Origin: Acetobacteraceae bacterium
Lineage (GTDB): Bacteria > Pseudomonadota > Alphaproteobacteria > Acetobacterales > Acetobacteraceae
Length of the DNA: 37,493 nucleotides
NCBI GenBank assembly: GCA_025352995.1
Contig: JANXRN010000113.1
Coordinates: forward strand, 1-37,493
Direction: 5' to 3'
Positions 33,207-37,493 of the stretch are shown here, piece after piece. The notes under the pieces were generated by a model. That model was not told the origin of the DNA and did not search any database. It saw only the letters and a program-made list of their open reading frames with translations. Each line of letters opens with the position of its first letter. Positions within the stretch are counted from its first letter, which is position 1. The translations under genes were made by a program, and so were the position numbers.

Positions 33207-34709
33207 ATGGCGGAACTCATTGCGAAACTCTGGAAGGTCGCGGCGTTGGTCTGCGTCCTTGCGGCACTGCATCCAACCGGGGCCGTGGCCGCGCAATGCT
33301 CGTCGGGCAGCTACGCCAGTGGGGCGTCCTGCGTAACCTGCCCGGCCGGGAGTTTCTGCCCGGCCGGTGCCACCGCGCCAACCGCGTGCCTGGCAGGGAC
33401 CTACTGCACCCAAGGCGTTGCTGTCGGCGCGACCTGCCCGGCCGGCTATTATTGTCCGACCGGCGCATCCGGCTTTACCCCGTGTCCGGGCGGTTTCTAC
33501 TGCCCGCTGGGTTCCGGCAGCACCAGGGCCTGCCCCGCCGGCAGCTATTGTCCGGCGACATCGGGCGGCACCAGCCTGTGCACCACCGGCCATTACTGTC
33601 CGGCAACCAGCACGCTGCCAACGCCCGCGCCGGCCGGCACTTACATATCTGGCACCGGCGCCACCAGTTTAGCCGCGGCTGTCGGTTGCCCAGTTGGGAA
33701 TTATTGCGCCGCCGGTTCCCCCACCCCCACCCCCGCGCCGGCCGGCACCTATATTGCCAGCACCGGCGCGACCAGTGCGGCATCGGCGACAATCTGCCCG
33801 GCCGGAAGCTATTGCATCACCGGCGCATCCACCCCGACCCAAGCGCCAGCCGGCACCTTTATCGCCAACGCCGGCGCCACCGCCCTGTCATCGGCGGTAA
33901 CCTGCCCGGCCGGCACCTATTGCGCGCTGGGGGCCTCGGCCACCTCGCCTTGCCCGACCGGGCATTACTGCCTGTCCCATTCCGCCACCCCAACGGCTGC
34001 GACCGCAGGGACCTATATCAGCGTGATCGGGGCGACGAGTGCGGCGGCGCAAATCCAATGCCCGGTTGGAAGTTATTGCCCGATTGCCAGCGCCACGCCG
34101 ATCGCCGCTGATCCAGGCTATTACGCAATCCGGGGCGCGGCGAACCAGATACCGTGCCCGCCGGCCGCTGCGTGTCTGGGTGGTGTTCTCACTGATCCCA
34201 GCTTTGTTAGCCTGACGCTCGATCCGGCGCATCCGGGCACCGTGGCAAGCATTGCATTTGATACGATCGGGGTTGGGCAGTTCGATACGGTCACGCTTGA
34301 AATCCGCATCCCGACGAATGCTGCCGCGTACACGATCACCGGCGTTACGTTCGCTGGCGCCAACGCCGGCCAGTTCATCAGTTTGGGGGTGGCCGTCGGC
34401 GAAATCCTGCAACCCGGCCAGCCGGCTGATTTCGCCATTGTCTATGCACCAACAAATGTCGGCCCGGCGGGGGCAACGCTGACCTTGGGCACCGATCAGG
34501 CTTTCATTTTCACGCTGTCAGGCACGGCCACAACCCAGGTGCCGGAACCGCCTGCTTGGGCGGTGCTTATCGTCGCCCTGGTGCTGCTGCGGGTGATATG
34601 GCGTGTAAACCAAGCGCCATTGTGGTATAGGACGTCCCATGAGCTACGCAGTGCGCACCCCAATCATGACGCGCGAGGAATTCTTCCCGTGGGCCGAGGC
34701 CCAGGATGA
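33207..34709 (+). CDS. Cysteine-repeat (GCC2/GCC3-like) exported protein with PEP-CTERM-like tail
   Basis: 500 residues. A signal peptide (LWKVAALVCVLAALHPTGAVAA) is followed by eleven C-x-x-G-x-[YF]-C units. Short 16-residue units and long 36-residue units (16 plus a 20-residue APAGTYI..TGATS insert) occur in mixed order. This resembles the eukaryotic GCC2/GCC3 (ephrin-receptor-like) repeat. The next part, FAGANAGQFISL, LQPGQPADFAIVYAPTNVGP and FTLSGTA, matches a choice-of-anchor D (ASH-like) domain. Then VPEPPAWAVLIVALVLLRVIWR resembles a PEP-CTERM signal, but the frame runs on for 35 unexpected residues and overlaps the Uma2 gene by 71 bases. The ATG at 33207 is used; a GTG at 33195 is also in frame. 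Confidence 0.78.
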   Translation: MAELIAKLWKVAALVCVLAALHPTGAVAAQCSSGSYASGASCVTCPAGSFCPAGATAPTACLAGTYCTQGVAVGATCPAGYYCPTGASGFTPCPGGFYCPLGSGSTRACPAGSYCPATSGGTSLCTTGHYCPATSTLPTPAPAGTYISGTGATSLAAAVGCPVGNYCAAGSPTPTPAPAGTYIASTGATSAASATICPAGSYCITGASTPTQAPAGTFIANAGATALSSAVTCPAGTYCALGASATSPCPTGHYCLSHSATPTAATAGTYISVIGATSAAAQIQCPVGSYCPIASATPIAADPGYYAIRGAANQIPCPPAAACLGGVLTDPSFVSLTLDPAHPGTVASIAFDTIGVGQFDTVTLEIRIPTNAAAYTITGVTFAGANAGQFISLGVAVGEILQPGQPADFAIVYAPTNVGPAGATLTLGTDQAFIFTLSGTATTQVPEPPAWAVLIVALVLLRVIWRVNQAPLWYRTSHELRSAHPNHDARGILPVGRGPG

Positions 34710-35226
34710 ACGCTATGAATTTGACGGTTTTGCGCCGGTACTTATGACCGGGGGAACGCGGCGGCATAGCCGGATCAATCAGAATATGTATCTCGCCCTG
34801 GGCACCCGCCTGCGCGGATCCCAATGTGAATTGCTTGGGCCTGACGCTGGCGTCGCGACGATCGGCCAGGCCGTGCGCTACCCGGATGCATTGATCAGCT
34901 GCACCAGAAGCCCCGATGATGCCCGGATGATCGGCGACGTCGTGGCGGTGTTTGAGGTCATCAGCCCGACATCTGGCCGCATCGATCGCATCGTCAAACT
35001 ACGCGAATATCGCGCCGCCCCGTCGATCCGTCGCTATGTCATCCTGGAACACGCAAGCATCGCGTTGACAGTGTTTTCCCGCGCCGAGGGCGTGTCCGAC
35101 TGGACGGCCACCGCCCTGACCGCCGAAGATGTGTTGGACATGCCGGAACTCGGCATCGCGGTACCGGTGATGGAGTTTTATGACGCGGTTGATCTGCCGG
35201 CGGATTCAAGCAGCGTAGCTGAATAG
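34639..35226 (+). CDS. Uma2-family putative endonuclease
   Basis: A 195-residue protein of the Uma2 (DUF820) family, a PD-(D/E)XK-type nuclease fold of largely unknown role. Visible are the N-terminal EEFFPWAEAQDERYEFDGF, the acidic active-site order YPDALI (near residue 75) and FEVISPTSGRIDR, then KLREYRAAPSIRRYVILE with the lysine. All expected catalytic residues are present. It overlaps the preceding gene's tail and the convergent racemase-like gene's stop. Confidence 0.85.
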   Translation: MSYAVRTPIMTREEFFPWAEAQDERYEFDGFAPVLMTGGTRRHSRINQNMYLALGTRLRGSQCELLGPDAGVATIGQAVRYPDALISCTRSPDDARMIGDVVAVFEVISPTSGRIDRIVKLREYRAAPSIRRYVILEHASIALTVFSRAEGVSDWTATALTAEDVLDMPELGIAVPVMEFYDAVDLPADSSSVAE

Positions 35227-35931
35227 CCGGCCCCAACCCGTCACCCGGGCTGCGTCAGCGCCGCACAACAGCAGGGACTTCCAAACCGCCGTGGCAACGG
35301 TGTCGTAAACCGGCAGCCCCAGTTCGGCCTCCAGCGCCGCCACCAGCGGCGCACCGGCAAGGTTGGTGCAGAAGATCGCTATTGCATCAGGCTTTGCCAC
35401 CGCAACATTGCGCACTGAAGCCGCGATGGTCGCTGGCGCCACTTCGGAGAAACTGAAATTATCGCGCAGGCCCCAATGGCTTTCAGCGACCACATCGATC
35501 CCGATCGCCGCATAATTCGTGACAATCCGCGCCTGCACATCCGGCGTGTAGGGCGTCACCAGCCCCAAGGTCCGCGCCCCGGTCAGGGCCAGGACTTCGT
35601 TCAGGGCGAGCACCGACGTGCAGGCTCGCGCGGTGGTTGCTGCCTCGATGTCCCGGCACAATGCGGTATCCTCATCGAACCCTAGCCACCCGGCGGAGGT
35701 GCCGTTCCAGGCGATCGTCTGGCATTTGGCGTCATCCAACAGCGTTGCCGCACGCATGATCTCGGCACGCTGAAACTGCGCCAGCGCCTGGTCGCTGAGC
35801 GCGATCTGGGTGACCCGGAAGCGGCTGAAATGCGCGCTGGCGTCCGGCAGGCCAGCCAGGATGCGGGTGGTGACGGGTTCGAGCATTGTGTTCGATGACG
35901 GGGTCAGCATTCCCAGCAAATGGCGTGGCAT
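35206..35931 (-). CDS. Arylmalonate decarboxylase / Asp-Glu racemase-family enzyme
   Basis: A 241-residue Asp/Glu-racemase-fold protein. The N-terminal GMLTPSSNTMLEPVT is typical of maleate isomerase and arylmalonate decarboxylase relatives. Only one of the two catalytic cysteines is visible: Cys188 in IFCTNLAG. At the place of the other there is WNGTSAGWLG, a Thr-Ser pair as in the dioxyanion pocket of arylmalonate decarboxylase, and a Tyr in TPYTPD at the equivalent place. A one-base-carbanion decarboxylase is thus more likely than a two-cysteine racemase, by inference. Its 3' end overlaps the Uma2 gene by 21 bases. Confidence 0.75.
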   Translation of the reverse strand: MPRHLLGMLTPSSNTMLEPVTTRILAGLPDASAHFSRFRVTQIALSDQALAQFQRAEIMRAATLLDDAKCQTIAWNGTSAGWLGFDEDTALCRDIEAATTARACTSVLALNEVLALTGARTLGLVTPYTPDVQARIVTNYAAIGIDVVAESHWGLRDNFSFSEVAPATIAASVRNVAVAKPDAIAIFCTNLAGAPLVAALEAELGLPVYDTVATAVWKSLLLCGADAARVTGWGRLFSYAA

Positions 35932-35971
35932 AGCGGGACACCTGATGTCGGAATGTGGGCAGTTTGCGGTC

Positions 35972-36045
35972 TGTGCCCGGCAGGACTTGAACCCGCGACC
36001 AAGCCGTTATGAGCGGCCCGCTCTAACCAACTGAGCTACAGGCAC
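35972..36045 (-). tRNA. tRNA with CAU anticodon, probably tRNA-Ile2
   Basis: A full cloverleaf of 74 bases: acceptor GTGCCTG / CGGGCAC, D stem GCTC / GAGC, anticodon stem GGCCG / CGGCT with loop CTCATAA (anticodon CAU), T stem GCGGG / CCTGC with loop TTCAAGT, and discriminator A. CCA is not encoded. The variable and T region (TTGGTCGCGGGTTCAAGTCC) resembles tRNA-Ile2, in which C34 becomes lysidine to read AUA, more than elongator Met, but Met is not excluded. Confidence 0.9.
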
Positions 36046-36184
36046 ATACCGCAAGCAGAATTCGCACATCGCTCCATCGGCTGCAACGCGGGATCGCATC
36101 ATCGTTGGCGAAAGCATCGGCGGAAGTTGCGAATAAATCGAATTATATGTATTTCATGCACCATAATCGGTTTGGATTTTTATC

Positions 36185-36448
36185 ATGCGCGTCACCACGG
36201 CTGAGTTCATCAAGCATTACGGCCAGCTCGCCGATCGTGCCCTGACCGAGCCGCTGACCATCACCAAGAATGGCCATGACCGGTTGGTGGTGCTGTCGGT
36301 CAGTGAATATGAACGACTGATGCGGCGGGATCGCGTGGTGATCACGCCAGGTGAATTGAGCGATGACGAAATTGCGCGGATCGCCGCCGCCGAAGTGCCG
36401 GCCGAGCATGCGCATCTGGATGATGAGATTAAAAACTGGCGCCCGTGA
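36185..36448 (+). CDS. Phd/YefM-type antitoxin
   Basis: An 87-residue antitoxin. The N-terminal MRVTTAEFIKHYGQLADRAL with TEPLTITKNGHDRLVVLSVS and EYERLMRR is a Phd/YefM DNA-binding fold, and the acidic tail (LSDDEIARIAAAEVPAEH) should wrap the toxin. It is followed directly by a PemK-like toxin gene whose GTG start overlaps the TGA stop (GTGA). The upstream 36130-36170 stretch is AT-rich, a likely promoter. Because the partner is frameshifted, this antitoxin may be an orphan. Confidence 0.82.
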   Translation: MRVTTAEFIKHYGQLADRALTEPLTITKNGHDRLVVLSVSEYERLMRRDRVVITPGELSDDEIARIAAAEVPAEHAHLDDEIKNWRP

Positions 36449-36871
36449 CATGGCCGAGGCCACAGCCGGGCCTCGTCGTTCGATATTCCTAATCTCTGGC
36501 GCCGGGAAGCGCTGGCCGGACGCGATGAAGGATCGAAGGACAGGCCTTGCGCAGTGGTTCTTGCCCATACCGATGACGCGAGGCGGTCCAGGGTCTATGT
36601 GCTGCCGATCACCCATGCGATGCCTGATCCGGACGAGGCGGCAATCGAAATTCCGCCTTTGGTGAAGATGCGCCTTGGGTTGGATACGGAGCGATCCTGG
36701 ATCATGCTGAGTGAGGCGAACGTGTTTTCCTGGCCCGGCCCGGATTTGCGACCAGTGGCGGAAGCCGGGTCGTACGGGTTCCTGCCGCCGGGATTTTTCC
36801 GGATCGTGCGTGACAGGCTCCTCGCCTTGGCCCGCGCGCGGCCGGCGATTGACGTGGTGAGAACGGATTGA
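36445..36871 (+). pseudogene. PemK/MazF-like toxin, frameshifted
   Basis: The sequence begins with GTG: VTWPRPQPGLVVRYS, then TAA at 36490-36492. One base later in another frame it continues with LWRREALAGRDEGSKDRPC, VLAHTDDARRSRVYVLPITH, VKMRLGLDTERSWIMLSEAN and FLPPGFFRIVRDRLLALAR to a TGA at 36869. Removing one A at 36491/36492 restores RYSYLWRREA. The pattern fits the PemK-like plasmid-maintenance toxin family that follows Phd-like antitoxins. Either a real inactivating insertion or a sequencing error explains it. Confidence 0.8.
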
Positions 36872-36888
36872 TGGCAAAGGAGCGAATA

Positions 36889-37493
36889 ATGGGGTGGTTC
36901 AGCCGGTTTTCACGCAGCGCGCCGACATCGGAGCCTGCGCCAGCACCGGCGCCGCGGCCGGATCAGGCGGCGGCTGACCATCCGGCCAATGTGCTGCTGG
37001 TCAATTTCATCCACCGCCTGCATGCCGTGCGAAATGCCCAGGTGCTGGAACTCGGCACCAAGCGCAGCAGCCCGGAGCGTTCAACGGTGCACCGCGAATG
37101 GGCGGCGGCTGACGCGGCCTATGTCTGCTCGGATTTTGATGACGGGCTGGATGTCGATCTGCTTGCCGACGTGCATACGCTGTCGCAATCGGTGGCGCCG
37201 GATAGCCAGCATGCGGTGATTGCCTGTTCGGTATTCGAACATGTCCAGCGCCCGTGGATTGGCGCCATTGAGATCGGCAAGGTGCTGCGCCCGGGTGGCC
37301 AGGTGTTCATCCAGACCCATTTCGCCTTCCCGGTCCACGGCTACCCGTCCGACTACTGGCGCTACACCCGGGACGCTTTGGAGACGATTTTTGGCGCTGA
37401 CGCCGGGCTGCGCATTGTGGGGAGCGCGTATCAATATCCGGTTGGCCTGCACGCGCCCGAACTGCCGCCGCCGGACACGATTGAAGCCTACCT
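36889..37493 (+). CDS. SAM-dependent methyltransferase, 5' part
   Basis: The frame is open to the window end, at least 201 residues. The start at 36889 has AAAGGAG six bases upstream; an in-frame ATG at 36871 overlaps the toxin stop. After a proline/alanine-rich start the class-I domain shows VLELGTKRSSPERS, DVDLLADVHTLSQ, VFEHVQRPWIGAIEIGKVLR then PGG, and SDYWRYTRDALETIF. These last two blocks match the gene at 32121. Function is unknown; the C-terminus is missing. Confidence 0.82.
   Translation, partial: MGWFSRFSRSAPTSEPAPAPAPRPDQAAADHPANVLLVNFIHRLHAVRNAQVLELGTKRSSPERSTVHREWAAADAAYVCSDFDDGLDVDLLADVHTLSQSVAPDSQHAVIACSVFEHVQRPWIGAIEIGKVLRPGGQVFIQTHFAFPVHGYPSDYWRYTRDALETIFGADAGLRIVGSAYQYPVGLHAPELPPPDTIEAY

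Noticed and set aside
35972-36045. Elongator tRNA-Met identity for the CAU tRNA
   Set aside because: Not excluded, but the variable and T-arm sequence is closer to tRNA-Ile2, so Ile2 was preferred.
1-37493. CRISPR arrays, prophage or integrase genes
   Set aside because: No regularly spaced direct repeats with unique spacers, and no integrase, capsid or terminase-like products were seen. The only periodic DNA is inside the two repeat-protein genes.

Overview
The window looks like the chromosome of an alphaproteobacterium, most likely from Rhodospirillales/Acetobacteraceae. The reasons are high GC, the housekeeping runs ribF / ileS-lspA-DUF3035 and tadA / rluB-rsmD, an endonuclease-type MutL, and PEP-CTERM surface proteins together with a PrsT-like TPR protein. 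The lineage is inferred from gene content, not from a search.

Layout. (1) 1-3794: a family-1 ABC importer operon (end of the ATPase gene, solute-binding protein, two permeases). The binding-protein gene sits between two strong RNA hairpins. (2) 3795-6298: tadA, a class-I glutamine-amidotransferase-type hydrolase, and rluB-rsmD with overlapping start/stop codons. (3) 6305-6876: a ParD/ParE-type toxin-antitoxin pair. (4) 6925-16933, all on the minus strand: ribF, then a small three-gene operon that looks acquired (toxin-like, XRE regulator, DUF3467-like), then ileS-lspA-DUF3035 lipoprotein, a roughly 100-bp imperfect hairpin, and pgi-mutL. (5) 17045-20305: a 2-keto-4-pentenoate hydratase-like gene and ftsK, followed by an AT-rich terminator. 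(6) 20403-27731: a TPR protein resembling PrsT and a 1480-residue beta-strand-repeat protein with a PEP-CTERM signal. (7) 27928-33104: a glutathione transferase, a Baeyer-Villiger-type monooxygenase, a scar with a fossil VapBC-like module cut by an internally deleted IS5-family element, an SDR dehydrogenase and a methyltransferase. (8) 33207-35931: a cysteine-repeat protein that also ends in a PEP-CTERM-like signal, a Uma2 nuclease, and an arylmalonate decarboxylase/Asp-Glu racemase-like enzyme. (9) 35972-37493: tRNA(CAU), probably Ile2; a Phd-type antitoxin with a frameshifted PemK-like toxin; and the start of a second methyltransferase related to the one at 32121.

Most genes are ordinary housekeeping or metabolism. 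The least explained parts are the three-gene operon at 14551-15981, which has an 18-bp perfect palindrome over its first start codon, and the two repeat-built PEP-CTERM proteins, which with the PrsT-like protein suggest a sorted extracellular matrix or surface layer. Toxin-antitoxin loci are dense: four in 37 kb, two of them visibly broken.
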